A stretch of DNA of 64,000 nt from CALREJ01 sp035547395 (GCA_035547395.1 DASZVA010000011.1:136127-200126); one strand, 5' to 3'; shown: positions 32,236 through 41,064, counted from the first letter of the stretch. Notes: generated by a model from the sequence alone, not told the origin. Program-made: numbers and translations.

Positions 32236-33501
32236 ATGCCTTCGTATGATTCCCTGCACACCGGCGACATTGACGTTTATAACGCTCTCACGGGTGAGAT
32301 GCGCCGCCAGACCGACGGCGTCGAACTCATCGCGTCCGAGAACTACATCTCGCCCGCGGTCATGGAAGTGATGGGCAGCGTCTTTAACAATAAATATTCG
32401 GAGGGATACCCCGGCCGGCGCTACTACGGCGGTCAGGAGTACACGGACATCGTGGAATCGCTTGCGATCGAGAGAGCAAAAAAATTGTTCAATGCCGGTC
32501 ATGCCAACGTGCAGCCGCATGCGGGAGCCCCCGCCAATGTGGCGATGTACTTTGCGCTTCTGGAACCCGGCGACACGGTGATGGGTATGGATTTGAGCCA
32601 CGGCGGACACCTGACGCACGGCTCCCCCGTCACGTATCTCACCAAGATCTTCAAGTTCATCCGCTACAAGATGAAGGACATCGAGACCGGAGAACTGGAT
32701 TACGAGGAGATGCGCAGAGTCGCGCTCGCCGAAAAACCCAAGATCATCCTGGCCGGCTTCTCCGCCTACCCGCGCGAAGTGGACTACGCCAAGATGAAGG
32801 CAATCGCCGACGAAATAGGCGCTTACACGGTCGCGGACATGGCACACATCGCGGGGCTGATCGCCGGCAAGCAGCTGAGAAATCCGTTCGATGACGGCTT
32901 CGATGTCATCACCACAACCACGCACAAGACACTGCGCGGCCCGCGCGGCGGCATGATCATGACCCGCGAGTCGGAGCTCGGCAAAAAGATGGACAAGTCC
33001 GTCTTCCCTGGGTTTCAGGGCGGCCCGATCATGCAGATGGTCGCGGCCAAAGCGGTCGCATTCGGCGAGGCACTCAAGCCCGAGTTTCAGGACTACGCGG
33101 CGCAGATCATCAAAAACAGCAAACATCTGGCACAGTACTTCATGGACCGCGGCGCGAAGCTGATCACCAACGGCACCAGCAATCACCTGATGCTCATCGA
33201 TTGCATCCGGTCATTCGGCATTCCCGGCGGCGAGGTGGAAACGACGCTCGACAAGATCGGCATCACGCTCAACAAAAACATGATCCCCGACGACCCCCGG
33301 AAGCCGATGGACCCGTCCGGAGTGCGCATCGGCACGCCCGCCATCACCACCCGCGGCATGAAGGAGCCCGACATGGAAACACTCGGGGGATTCATCCTCA
33401 GTGCGATCGAAAAGAGAAACGATGAAGCGGCTCTCGGAACGCTGCGCGGCAACGTCACGGAATTCTGTCGGCAGTTCCCCGTTCCTGGTATTCAGGCCTG
33501 A
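32236..33501 (+). CDS. glyA: Serine hydroxymethyltransferase
   Basis: 421 residues. PLP enzyme of fold type I: ELIASENYISPAVMEVMGSV, NKYSEGYPGRRYYGGQEYTD, AHIAGLIAGKQLRNPF, and VITTTTHKTLRGPRGGMIMT with the PLP Lys at about 231. The C-terminal domain has GITLNKNMIPDDPRKPMDPS. Interconverts serine and glycine, loading THF with a one-carbon unit. The ATG at 32236 gives the usual N-terminal length; the open frame further upstream has no similarity. No repeat separates it from the opposite gene. Confidence 0.97.
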   Translation: MPSYDSLHTGDIDVYNALTGEMRRQTDGVELIASENYISPAVMEVMGSVFNNKYSEGYPGRRYYGGQEYTDIVESLAIERAKKLFNAGHANVQPHAGAPANVAMYFALLEPGDTVMGMDLSHGGHLTHGSPVTYLTKIFKFIRYKMKDIETGELDYEEMRRVALAEKPKIILAGFSAYPREVDYAKMKAIADEIGAYTVADMAHIAGLIAGKQLRNPFDDGFDVITTTTHKTLRGPRGGMIMTRESELGKKMDKSVFPGFQGGPIMQMVAAKAVAFGEALKPEFQDYAAQIIKNSKHLAQYFMDRGAKLITNGTSNHLMLIDCIRSFGIPGGEVETTLDKIGITLNKNMIPDDPRKPMDPSGVRIGTPAITTRGMKEPDMETLGGFILSAIEKRNDEAALGTLRGNVTEFCRQFPVPGIQA

Positions 33502-33621
33502 ACCTGCAGTTCAACCATCCAGAAGGGTCAGGCATTCTGCACATATTTCAAGCAGCGACAGGAGAACGTGCATCGGCACGAAACGCGATAACCTGAGAAG
33601 CAATACGTGCACGATCGTCAT

Positions 33622-34452
33622 TTACTGCGCTGTGCAGACGCTCGGCGTGTCCGTGCAGGTGTAGCCGGATTCAACGGTGCAGGTAGCGCTGCAACCGTCG
33701 CCGCTGTGCGTGTTGCCGTCGTCGCATGTTTCGCTCGCGGCGTTGACCTTGCCGTCGCCGCAGATACCCGGAATGGAACAGACGCTGGGACTGCCGGAGC
33801 AGATATAGCCGAATTCGATGTTGCAGGTCGCGCTGCAGCCGTCGCCGCCGACCGTATTGCCGTCATCGCATTTTTCCGTCGTCGTCTTGATACCATCGCC
33901 GCACCTTGCCCAACACCTGGACGGCTGCGTCGTCACGCACTGGAATCCCGGTTCAATCTTGCAGGCAGAGGAACATCCGTCACCGTCGACGGTATTTCCG
34001 TCATCGCACTGTTCTGACCCTGTAAGGAGACCGTCGCCGCAACCCGCCTTGATGGCAACGGACGGCGCAGAGGAAGAGTGCTGAATGACAAGCATTCCCG
34101 TGCCATGGCGACGCGGGCTGAGTGCGGAGGGCGTCACGTGCTCAAACGCGCTTTGCCCCTCATGCTGCATGCGTTCCAGACGGCGCAATGCCGCAATCTG
34201 CTTCAGAGTCATCCCCTTCTCCGAACGAACGCTTCCCGTAAAGGAGGCATGCGTCTGCGCCGGCAGCCGTACTGTCTCCTGAGGCGGCAGCGGCTCCTGA
34301 CGCATAAACTGCATATGAGAGAGCAGTAGTGCCGGCAGATCCCGATTCTGCAAATTCACTTCTTGTGTGAGCACGAGGCAGGACACGACGGCAAAAAGCG
34401 CTGCGCCGGACTTGGTGACATGTTCAACTGAGAAGAGGTGTTTGTGTTTCAT
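33622..34452 (-). CDS. Exported Cys-rich repeat protein (DUF4215 type)
   Basis: 276 residues. A signal anchor region (SGAALFAVVSCLVLTQE) and about 110 residues of linker precede three tandem repeats of the form CGDG-x-C-D-DGN-x-GDGC-x-C-x-C (for example EKCDDGNTVGGDGCSATCNI, then TYTC-type ends with PSVC). These are the myxococcal-type Cys-rich/DUF4215 repeats, which probably bind Ca2+ through DDGN and are held by disulfides on the cell surface. Tandem paralogue of the next gene upstream. Many Peribacteria-like genomes carry such proteins, as far as I recall. Confidence 0.85.
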   Translation of the reverse strand: MKHKHLFSVEHVTKSGAALFAVVSCLVLTQEVNLQNRDLPALLLSHMQFMRQEPLPPQETVRLPAQTHASFTGSVRSEKGMTLKQIAALRRLERMQHEGQSAFEHVTPSALSPRRHGTGMLVIQHSSSAPSVAIKAGCGDGLLTGSEQCDDGNTVDGDGCSSACKIEPGFQCVTTQPSRCWARCGDGIKTTTEKCDDGNTVGGDGCSATCNIEFGYICSGSPSVCSIPGICGDGKVNAASETCDDGNTHSGDGCSATCTVESGYTCTDTPSVCTAQ

Positions 34453-34491
34453 ATGAATATTATACAATATTTTTGTAAATATTGCAAATAC

Positions 34492-35160
34492 TCAGGAATT
34501 TGTTTTCGTGCAGACGCTGGGCGTTCCCGTGCAGGTGTAATAATGCTCGATCTGACAGGCGGAGTTGCAGCCGTCGTAATCATTGCTGTTGCCGTCGTCG
34601 CACTGCTCTCCGCTTTCAATGATGCCGTCTCCGCACGGCGGTCTCTTGTGACAGTTGCGGCCATCGGGGCAGACGTAACCCGGTTCGATCTCACAGCGGT
34701 AGGAGCAGCCGTCCCCGTCCCGGCCGTTCCCGTCGTCACATTCTTCGCCTGCCTGCAGAATTCCGTCCCCGCAGCCGCTCAGCCGCGTGCTTTTGCGCTC
34801 GCACACGCTCGGCTGACCGCTGCAGGTATAGAAACCGTCGATCAAGCAGCGCGTACAGCCGTCGAACGGAACATCGTTCCCGTCATCGCATTCTTCGGAG
34901 GGGTCGATTTTTCCATTGCCGCACAGGCTTTGCGTGTCTGACGCCGTATCGCTCGTTACCTGCAGAGAACCCGTATGCGGCTGCGCTTCCGCTTGCAATT
35001 CCTGATGCCAGGCCCACAGGAAACCCAGAACGCCGATGATGACGAAACAGGCAAAGATAACGGCCAGCCGGTGATAGAAGGACATGCGCTGCATGCGGCC
35101 TTGCGATAATACCCCATGATGCCATTCGTGATCTATCGCGCCCGATGCAGTTGCGCGCAT
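34492..35160 (-). CDS. Membrane-anchored Cys-rich repeat protein (DUF4215 type)
   Basis: 222 residues from the ATG at 35160. An N-terminal stretch of about 25 residues, then the anchor LAVIFACFVIIGVLGFLWAW, a linker, and three Cys-rich repeats: CGNGKIDPSEECDDGNDVPF, CGDGILQAGEECDDGNGRDG and CGDGIIESGEQCDDGNSNDY. Related to the gene downstream (39-base gap), so probably a local duplication. A start at 35097 (MQRMSFYHR) is also possible. Exposed on the outer face; the periplasm-side DsbA-like lipoprotein could help it fold. Confidence 0.82.
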   Translation of the reverse strand: MRATASGAIDHEWHHGVLSQGRMQRMSFYHRLAVIFACFVIIGVLGFLWAWHQELQAEAQPHTGSLQVTSDTASDTQSLCGNGKIDPSEECDDGNDVPFDGCTRCLIDGFYTCSGQPSVCERKSTRLSGCGDGILQAGEECDDGNGRDGDGCSYRCEIEPGYVCPDGRNCHKRPPCGDGIIESGEQCDDGNSNDYDGCNSACQIEHYYTCTGTPSVCTKTNS

Positions 35161-35370
35161 GGCTCCTCCTGAATCCAGGAAATCGCGTTCATGGTAAAAG
35201 ACCATATTTTCGAAAAAGAGGCGCATCGACTCAGCACCAGAAAATGCTGTCTGGACATTCTTGCAAAAATGCATTCGCCAAACGCATGTGTAAGCCAAAA
35301 AACAGAATGTCATTTTTTGATCACATTTTGTATCCGCATACTACTCATAATCAATGGCTATCACAGATTG
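35161..35370. other. AT-richer gap without gene
   Basis: About 200 bases between the Cys-rich gene and the candidate RNA promoter. I see no credible frame and no palindrome; the base composition is visibly lower in GC than the flanks. Confidence 0.4.
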
Positions 35371-35399
35371 TTGCGCACGCGAATCAGTCTGAGTACGAT
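35371..35399 (+). promoter_or_regulatory. Candidate promoter for a structured RNA
   Basis: TTGCGC, 17-base spacer, TACGAT. A weak match, but it lies upstream of the stem-loop-rich, gene-free region that ends in a terminator. Confidence 0.3.
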
Positions 35400-35464
35400 A
35401 ACATGATTTGCAAACAGCAAGTCACTCACACACAACACACAGACAAACATTTGCTCTTTTGAAA

Positions 35465-35867
35465 CCACAGACTGACAGAGAGAAGGATGATTACCTGCTC
35501 GCACTCGTTCCTCCCGGGCAACAATCTGCATCCCCTTGCACACTTCTGGGTACAGGCACGTGATTGTGGTTCGTGATCATCCTCCTCTCTGCTTCGCAAG
35601 CCCGCACGCTCCATCGTTTCGATGGACCGCGCGCAACCCCCTTACTCTCCAGTGTCCCCCTTGGGCGCAAGCCCTCGTTCGGCGGACCGGTCCGGAGACC
35701 TCGTCTGGTCACGAGGAGAAACAAGAGACCGGAGCAAGGCAGACAGTTCACCCTGCACCCCACGCGGTACAGGGACCCCTCCTCCCCCGCTCAGTGCCGC
35801 AAGTGCGTCACCGATAGCCGGGAGCGAACATCCACACAAAAAGGCCACGCAAGTGGTCTTTTTTAGT
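35465..35867 (+). ncRNA. Candidate structured non-coding RNA of unknown class
   Basis: A gene-free, GC-rich stretch that ends in a strong terminator. Hairpins visible on the plus strand: GCTCCATCG-TTT-CGATGGA (about 35609-35626), TTGGGC-GCAA-GCCCT (about 35661-35675), CCTCG...CGAGG (about 35699-35716), CCCTG...CAGGG (about 35751-35774), and a GTGCCGCA...TGCG-CAC stem (about 35795-35810). GCAA and other GNRA-like loops recur. Frames through it give repetitive Arg/Ser/Pro translations without protein character. It is not 5S, SRP or tmRNA by inspection. A 12-base segment (CCGGAGCAAGGC) resembles a conserved RNase P piece, but the other RNase P core blocks are absent. Confidence 0.42.
35838..35866 (+). 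terminator. Rho-independent terminator
   Basis: AAAAAGGCCAC-GCAA-GTGGTCTTTTTT: 6 stem pairs (one G-T) extended by A-T pairs, with a GCAA loop and T6. Confidence 0.85.
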
Positions 35868-35973
35868 TTGTAGTTGGTAGTTTGTAGTTTTTAGTTGATG
35901 AAACCATTCGAACACCGAACCCGAACTTGAATAACCCTAGCCCTACACCTACACCTACACCTATACTCACCGC
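35868..35973. repeat. Two unlike short-unit arrays upstream of dgkA
   Basis: TAGTTTGTAGTTGGTAGTTT-type units (35863-35900), then CCCTAGCCCTACACCTACAC-type units (35936-35968) ending near the ATG. The two arms are only partly complementary. Confidence 0.65.
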
Positions 35974-36375
35974 ATGCGTCGCAGTATGAAACGCAGCTTC
36001 GGTTTTGCGCTTAGCGGACTTGTTCACGCCTTTAAACGCGAACGCAATATCCGTCTGTTTCTCTACGGCTACATCGTCGTGATCGGCGTCGGGGCATACC
36101 TCCGATTACTCACCTGGGAATGGCTGACGATCATCATCGCGGGAGGACTTTTCCTGTGCACGGAACTGCTGAATACGGCAATCGAACGCTTCGTCGACGT
36201 CGTCGATCACAATCGAAAAATGGACGGCGGAACCGGCTACCACGCCAATCTCAAGGCCGCAAAAGACGTTGCGGCATCGGCGTCGCTTGTCGCGCTCAGT
36301 GTGAATATTCTTGTGATCGTCATCGTCTTCTGGCCCTACGCAGCAATGCAGATCGCGATTTGGCAGCAGAAGTGA
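35974..36375 (+). CDS. dgkA: Diacylglycerol/undecaprenol kinase (DgkA family)
   Basis: 133 residues, three membrane helices. Family signature: FALSGLVHAFKRERNIRLFL on the first amphipathic helix, then ELLNTAIERFVDVVDHNRKM with the catalytic Glu, and AKDVAASASLVALSVNILVI. Gram-positive-type members phosphorylate undecaprenol; proteobacterial ones phosphorylate diacylglycerol. The length and the NTAIE motif allow either. It ends exactly where the convergent gene ends (stop codons adjacent). Confidence 0.93.
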   Translation: MRRSMKRSFGFALSGLVHAFKRERNIRLFLYGYIVVIGVGAYLRLLTWEWLTIIIAGGLFLCTELLNTAIERFVDVVDHNRKMDGGTGYHANLKAAKDVAASASLVALSVNILVIVIVFWPYAAMQIAIWQQK

Positions 36376-37005
36376 TTATTCGGACAACGGCTTGTCGCTC
36401 ATTTTCAACCTTTCCGCATCGATCATTGCTTGCGTGACGTTGATATCATTTCGTGAAGCGTGCGCTTTGCCGAGGGAGTAATCCATCACGCGTATCCAGC
36501 AATCATAAAAACTCTGCGATGTTTCGGGAGACGTCCGCTCGGACCTAAAATGTTCCAAAAGATTACGCATGTCTTCGTCCAGGGCAAAAATTTTTGCATG
36601 AGGTGAAAATTCATGAGAAGCAATGCGCCAGATTATTCTCGCCTGTTCCAGGTAGTATTGCTCTTTGGCTATTTCAACCGCTCCGGCCGTCACGCCGATA
36701 TCGCCGTACTGCAATCCGGCATTCGCCAATAGTTTATTCATTTCTTGAAGGTGATAGGTAGTTTCTTCCGCAAGATCGAAGCGCATCGCACGCTCCCACT
36801 CCTCTGCTGCAAGTTGTCGACCCAGGGCTTGCTTACTGTCTCTTTCGCGGTCTTGCACGCGTTTCTGGTGGCTCGCGATGCCACCGGATACCAACAGCGT
36901 AAGCGCGAGCAAATGGCGTATGGAAAACTGAAGCCTGCGAATGTTCTTTTTCGGCTGATTGTTTGAATGTTCCGGCCCGTCAGTGCGGTTTTCTCTCCTC
37001 TCCAT
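36376..37005 (-). CDS. Membrane-anchored hypothetical protein
   Basis: 209 residues. A polar, basic N-terminus (about 26 residues) is followed by one hydrophobic helix (FSIRHLLALTLLVSGGIAS) and a long helical extracytoplasmic part (RQLAAEEWERAMRFDLAEET, YHLQEMNKLLANAGLQYGD). No known family. GC is slightly lower than in gyrA-region genes. It is 42 bases downstream of the big ATPase gene and probably part of its transcript. Confidence 0.62.
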   Translation of the reverse strand: MERRENRTDGPEHSNNQPKKNIRRLQFSIRHLLALTLLVSGGIASHQKRVQDRERDSKQALGRQLAAEEWERAMRFDLAEETTYHLQEMNKLLANAGLQYGDIGVTAGAVEIAKEQYYLEQARIIWRIASHEFSPHAKIFALDEDMRNLLEHFRSERTSPETSQSFYDCWIRVMDYSLGKAHASRNDINVTQAMIDAERLKMSDKPLSE

Positions 37006-37047
37006 TGCACGGCAATTGTAGCATTATCAGTAATTTTCGTCCATATA

Positions 37048-39768
37048 TCATCCCTTTGCCTTTGATTCCTCATATTTCTTCTTCGCATCCAGCATTCCCT
37101 TGCTCGGTTCAGGCACGCCGCCACTGGCCTCAAGTTTTTTCTGCAGCTCTGCCATCTGCTGTTCCTCTGCGGGCGTCAGCGTTTCACCGACGAAGGTTTT
37201 CTTTCGGAGTGCGTTGAACTCATTCGTCCACATTTCGCGGTCGCGCCAGGCTCTGTATTGCTCAAGCGTCATCTTCTTGGCCCGCGCTTTCTTCTTCTCT
37301 TCCTCTTCCTTTTCCTTCGCTTTTTCCGCCTGCTTCGCGGCTACCTTCGCCTCCCCCGCCGTCGCCGCCCAGCGCATGATTTTCTCTTCGACGACCGCGC
37401 GCTTTTCCGCGTAGCGTTCGCGGGACAGATCGCGGAGGATCTGTACGCGCTTGTCGTCCTGCTTGTATTTGGGCGGAGCGAGCGTGGCCACCGAGAACGG
37501 TTTGCTCGGGATACCGTCAATCATCAGGCGGATGTAGGCGTGATATTTGGGAAGACTGAGAATGTCCTTCGGAGAAACCATTTCTTCAAACTGCTGGCTG
37601 AGTTCCTCCGCGTCGTCCGATCCCACCTGAAAGCTGACCATCGAACCGACGTTGCCAAAGACCGCGTCGCGAAGACTCGTATCATTCTGGCCAATGAGCA
37701 GCTGCCCGACGTACTGGTGCGCGACGGTGAGCGCGAGACGGTACTTGCGAGCCTCACTGAGAATCGTTGCAAACGACTTAGTCGCGAAGTTCTGGAACTC
37801 GTCGACGTACAGGTAGAAGTCGCGGCGCTCTTTCTCGGGAATATCGGCGCGGCTCATCGCGTCGATCTGGAACTTGGTCACGAGCATGGAACCAAGGAAA
37901 GCGGACGTGTCTTCGCCCAGTTTTCCTTTGCTGAGATTCACGAGCACGATCTTGCCGGTGTCCATTGCGTGGCGGACGTCGAGCGTGGATTTCACCTGTC
38001 CGACGATGTTGCGGATGAGAGGAGTGGTGAGCAGTTGCCCGATCTTGTTCTGGATGGCGGCGACGGCTTCGGTGCGGTACTTGTCGCTCCAGCCGGCGTA
38101 CTCCGTCTCCCAGAAACTTTTGACGACCGGGTCCGTGATCTTGGACACGATCTTCTCGCGGTACGGATCGTCGCCGAACATGCGCAGAATCCCGAGCATC
38201 GATGACCCTTCGTTCTCGAGGAGCGCGAGCAGGGTGTTTCGCAGGATGTGCTCCATGCGTCCGGAGAACGCCTCCGGCCAGAGCTTCGTAAAGACGCTCA
38301 TGAGGCCCGAACAAATAAGTGACCGCTGGTCCGGATTGGCGCATTCCAGCATGTTGAAAGAAATCGGAAAATCGCGGTCGGCGGGATCAAACAGGATCAC
38401 GTCATTGCTGCGGCTTTTGGGGATAAACTGCAGAATCGCCTCGATGAGATCGCCGTGCGGATCGATGACACCGATGCCTTTGCCGCTGTGAATATCGCTG
38501 AAAATCATATTCTCGAGGAGCGTCGACTTTCCCATACCGGTCTTACCGATCACGTACACGTGACGGCGGCGGTCGTCGGGTCGTATACCGAATGTCAGCC
38601 GCGATCCGTGGAAGACCGACTCGCCGAGAATCGTCAGATTCCCCTCTTCATCGGTCACGTTCGGAATCGGCAGGTTGACCGGCGGTTCGAGTTTTTTGCT
38701 GATGACCCAGTCCATGTTCGGCGTTTTGACCAGGATATTCGGCACGTGCCACAGCGTCGCGATTTCCTCGGCGGACAGAACATACGGCTCGACCGTGAAT
38801 CCGGTCGGCAGATGCGCGGCCGCTTTGATCTGACCGATGTGGAAACCGTTGCAGTGCGGCAGCGTGAACTGGCGGAAGCTTCCCGCGATCTCCTGCACCT
38901 TCGCGACGGCTTCGTTTTTGAGGCTGAGCGGCGTGATGACGCTGACGCGGACGTTTGCTTTGAAGAGCAGTCTGTTCACCTTGTCCGCAGCCGCCATCAG
39001 TTTGTCCTCGCGCTCGTGGCTGCGCATGCTGGCCTTCAATTCGTCGTGACCGTGCTCGCTCTCGGTCGCCTCTCCCGTGAGCAGCGACACCGACGTCTTG
39101 GGTTCAAATCCCGAAAACCTCGCGCGGAATCCGCCCATGAACAGATCGAGCGGCAGATAGAGCAATTTCTTTTTGCCGCGCGCGAGGTGCGCCTTGGCAA
39201 AGAGTTTTTCGTAGGCCGGGAAGTGCTTGCTGAGGCCCTTTTCGAGGAATGGCAGAAGCTTGAGTGCCTTGCGGCGGTACTTCTCATCCATCGGCGAAAA
39301 CGTCACGGACACGTGCCCGCGCATACCGAGCTTCGGATAGCGCACGAGCGTCGACGTGACACCCGCGATCGTGTCGATCGTCTGCTTGCTCACGAGATCC
39401 GAAAACTGCGGATAGCGCTTGATAGGAAATACTTCCGGTTCGCTCAGCGTGAGATCCACGTAGACCACTGCCTCGCCTTCCTTGGGTTCGAACGTATCAA
39501 CCGGCACCGGTTCGATTTCGGCATCCGGATACTGGCCGTAGAGCTGGCTCTCGACGAGCGACGACGCGTGCTCGGATGACCTCGCAAAGAGACCTATTTT
39601 CCCCTCACTGGTGCCGATCTCGAGGCTTACCATCCCCTCTTTGCCATGAAGCGAATGCAGCGAAGAAAGCACCGTTTCCAGCATGAGCGGGCCGCGCGCG
39701 GCACTCACTTCGTCCTGATCGGGAAGCGAGGGGCGGATGCGGAGGAGGACTTGATTGTTGTGAGTCAT
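37048..39768 (-). CDS. Type IV secretion-like ATPase (VirD4/TraD- or DUF87-type)
   Basis: 906 residues. The N-terminal 380 residues are an alpha/beta domain without clear motifs. Walker A at about 410 (VIGKTGMGKSTLLENMIF) is followed by GIGVIDPHGDLIEAILQFIP and the Walker B-like YLYVDEFQNFATKSFATILS near 655. The C-terminal 130 residues form a charged coiled coil (KAKEKEEEEKKKARAKKMT). This resembles conjugative-coupling ATPases that move DNA or proteins through type IV machines. No other T4SS gene is in the window. CPR genomes often keep this protein next to pilus or competence genes elsewhere. Confidence 0.85.
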   Translation of the reverse strand: MTHNNQVLLRIRPSLPDQDEVSAARGPLMLETVLSSLHSLHGKEGMVSLEIGTSEGKIGLFARSSEHASSLVESQLYGQYPDAEIEPVPVDTFEPKEGEAVVYVDLTLSEPEVFPIKRYPQFSDLVSKQTIDTIAGVTSTLVRYPKLGMRGHVSVTFSPMDEKYRRKALKLLPFLEKGLSKHFPAYEKLFAKAHLARGKKKLLYLPLDLFMGGFRARFSGFEPKTSVSLLTGEATESEHGHDELKASMRSHEREDKLMAAADKVNRLLFKANVRVSVITPLSLKNEAVAKVQEIAGSFRQFTLPHCNGFHIGQIKAAAHLPTGFTVEPYVLSAEEIATLWHVPNILVKTPNMDWVISKKLEPPVNLPIPNVTDEEGNLTILGESVFHGSRLTFGIRPDDRRRHVYVIGKTGMGKSTLLENMIFSDIHSGKGIGVIDPHGDLIEAILQFIPKSRSNDVILFDPADRDFPISFNMLECANPDQRSLICSGLMSVFTKLWPEAFSGRMEHILRNTLLALLENEGSSMLGILRMFGDDPYREKIVSKITDPVVKSFWETEYAGWSDKYRTEAVAAIQNKIGQLLTTPLIRNIVGQVKSTLDVRHAMDTGKIVLVNLSKGKLGEDTSAFLGSMLVTKFQIDAMSRADIPEKERRDFYLYVDEFQNFATKSFATILSEARKYRLALTVAHQYVGQLLIGQNDTSLRDAVFGNVGSMVSFQVGSDDAEELSQQFEEMVSPKDILSLPKYHAYIRLMIDGIPSKPFSVATLAPPKYKQDDKRVQILRDLSRERYAEKRAVVEEKIMRWAATAGEAKVAAKQAEKAKEKEEEEKKKARAKKMTLEQYRAWRDREMWTNEFNALRKKTFVGETLTPAEEQQMAELQKKLEASGGVPEPSKGMLDAKKKYEESKAKG

Positions 39769-39780
39769 ATTCTTGATGAA

Positions 39781-39853
39781 GCATACAGTGTCACCCTGAG
39801 CTCGACGAAGGGCGACACTGTGTCATGGTTCGTCGGGCTCACCATGACACACA
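39781..39853. repeat. Dispersed element, GTCACCCTGAG/ACCATGACAC family
   Basis: GTCACCCTGAGCTCGACGAA, then GGGCGACACTGTGTCATGGT and CACCATGACAC; two nested hairpins in the gap between hrcA and the ATPase gene. Confidence 0.65.
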
Positions 39854-39862
39854 TTCTCATTA

Positions 39863-40573
39863 TTATGCAGATTTAAGAAGATCGGAAACTAATTCCAACG
39901 CCACCGTATTGTACGCGTAATCCATGCGCATGGGACCGATGACGCCGATCGCTCCCGCTTCGCCACGCAGTTCGTAGCGTTTGACGAGCAGCGCGCAGCT
40001 TTGGATCTGCGGCAGCAAATGCTCGTCGCCGATGTAGTAGCGCACATCATCGGTGAGTTCGACGGTTGCCAAAAGCTCGGTCAGTTTGCGCTCGAGCACC
40101 TCGACCACGCCCGTTGCCATGACGGGATTGCTCTGGAATTCCGGCTGGCGGAGCGTGTTCGCGAGTCCCATGTAGTAGACGCGGTCTTTGTGCGGCACCG
40201 TCGCGAACGCGACGTTCGGAATCATGTGCGACAGCAGCGCGACGGCTTCGTAGACCCGCTCCTGATCCTTGCGATTGAAGTACTGCTCCTGGAGCGCGGC
40301 AAACTTTTTGCGGACGGCCGTCTCCTGCGTCGATGGTTCCATGAATTCTTTCACATACATTCTGTATCCGAGAGCGGTCGGAATGCGTCCGGCGGAGATA
40401 TGCGGTTGCTCCAAAAATCCTTCTTCTTCCAGCGCGCTCATTTCATTGCGAATCGTCGCCGATGACACCGAAAATTCTCCCATCTCCAAGAGCCTTTTAC
40501 TACCGACCGGAAGAGCTGTTTCGATGAATTGATCGATAATTGCAGCGAGCAGTTTCGCCTGTCTCGTATTCAT
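39863..40573 (-). CDS. hrcA: Heat-inducible transcription repressor HrcA
   Basis: 236 residues, shorter than the usual 330-350. N-terminal winged helix: TRQAKLLAAIIDQFIETALP, then GEFSVSSATIRNEMSALEEE and GFLEQPHISAGRIPTALGYR, the family signature. The central dimerisation region and a shortened GAF-like C-terminal domain (GAIGVIGPMRMDYAYNTVAL) follow. Represses heat-shock genes through CIRCE. A CIRCE-like inverted repeat lies 11 bases upstream of its own start, so it is probably autoregulated; no groEL or dnaK is in the window. Confidence 0.94.
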   Translation of the reverse strand: MNTRQAKLLAAIIDQFIETALPVGSKRLLEMGEFSVSSATIRNEMSALEEEGFLEQPHISAGRIPTALGYRMYVKEFMEPSTQETAVRKKFAALQEQYFNRKDQERVYEAVALLSHMIPNVAFATVPHKDRVYYMGLANTLRQPEFQSNPVMATGVVEVLERKLTELLATVELTDDVRYYIGDEHLLPQIQSCALLVKRYELRGEAGAIGVIGPMRMDYAYNTVALELVSDLLKSA

Positions 40574-40584
40574 GGTCCGAAGTA

Positions 40585-40609
40585 TAGCAGTCTTTACAGT
40601 CGAGTGCTA
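40585..40609 (-). promoter_or_regulatory. CIRCE-like HrcA operator
   Basis: TAGCAGTC - 9 bases - GAGTGCTA. The consensus is TTAGCACTC-N9-GAGTGCTAA; one half-site is perfect over 8 bases and the other differs at one base. On the minus strand it overlaps the region of a TATACT -10-like box. Confidence 0.75.
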
Positions 40610-40671
40610 CGGAAGAAGAGAATTTCTACACGAAAAAGCCAATAGAGCATGTATTTCTCCTAGACACATTC

Positions 40672-40890
40672 TCAGGCTTTCTTTCCACTCTTTTCCAGGC
40701 GGGCCTTGAAGCGGTCGATACGGCCGCCGCGGCGCTCGGTCTGCTGCTTACCGGTGTAGATCGGGTGACAATTGCGGCAGGTTTCCACGGTCTGTTCCGC
40801 CACCGTGCTCGGGATCATGTAGACGGTCCCGCAGTTACTGCAGGTCGTTTTGGCGTCTTGGTGCATGGTGGGGTGGATTCCGGCTTTCAT
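40672..40890 (-). CDS. rpmE: 50S ribosomal protein L31
   Basis: 72 residues, the C+ (zinc-binding) form: MKAGIHPTMHQDAKTTCSNC has the first Cys pair, ETCRNCHPIYTGKQQ the second, and a basic tail (RGGRIDRFKARLEKSGKK) follows. The ATG at 40890 gives the family start; the longer frame is repeat sequence. No other ribosomal gene is adjacent, typical of rpmE. The zinc ligands are all Cys. Confidence 0.95.
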   Translation of the reverse strand: MKAGIHPTMHQDAKTTCSNCGTVYMIPSTVAEQTVETCRNCHPIYTGKQQTERRGGRIDRFKARLEKSGKKA

Positions 40891-40947
40891 AAGTGGGGGG
40901 ATTTTACATAAAAACAGAGGTGCTGCAAGTGGTTTTACGAGCAACGT

Positions 40948-41052
40948 GTCGCCCTTCGTGGCTCCTTGCGGAGCACCTCAGGGTGACACTGGGAGCTACA
41001 AACGTGTCATGGTGAGGTGCCCCGCATATGCGGGGGCCACGAACCATCACAT
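40948..41052. repeat. Dispersed element, two head-to-head hairpins
   Basis: GTCGCCCTTCGTGGCTCC...GGAGCACCTCAGGGTGACAC (40948-40989) and GTGTCATGGTGAGGTGCCCC...GGGGGCCACGAACCATCAC (about 41004-41052). It fills the gap between gyrA and rpmE. Confidence 0.65.
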
Positions 41053-41064
41053 TTGCTTATTTCT

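Noticed and set aside
35700..35760. RNase P RNA
   Set aside because: CCGGAGCAAGGC followed by AGACAG resembles one conserved block, but GAGGAAAGTCCGGGC-like and ACAGAA...GGCTTA-like blocks are missing on both strands, so I do not call it.
37048..39768. Complete type IV secretion locus
   Set aside because: Only the coupling-type ATPase is present; no VirB-like partners are encoded nearby.
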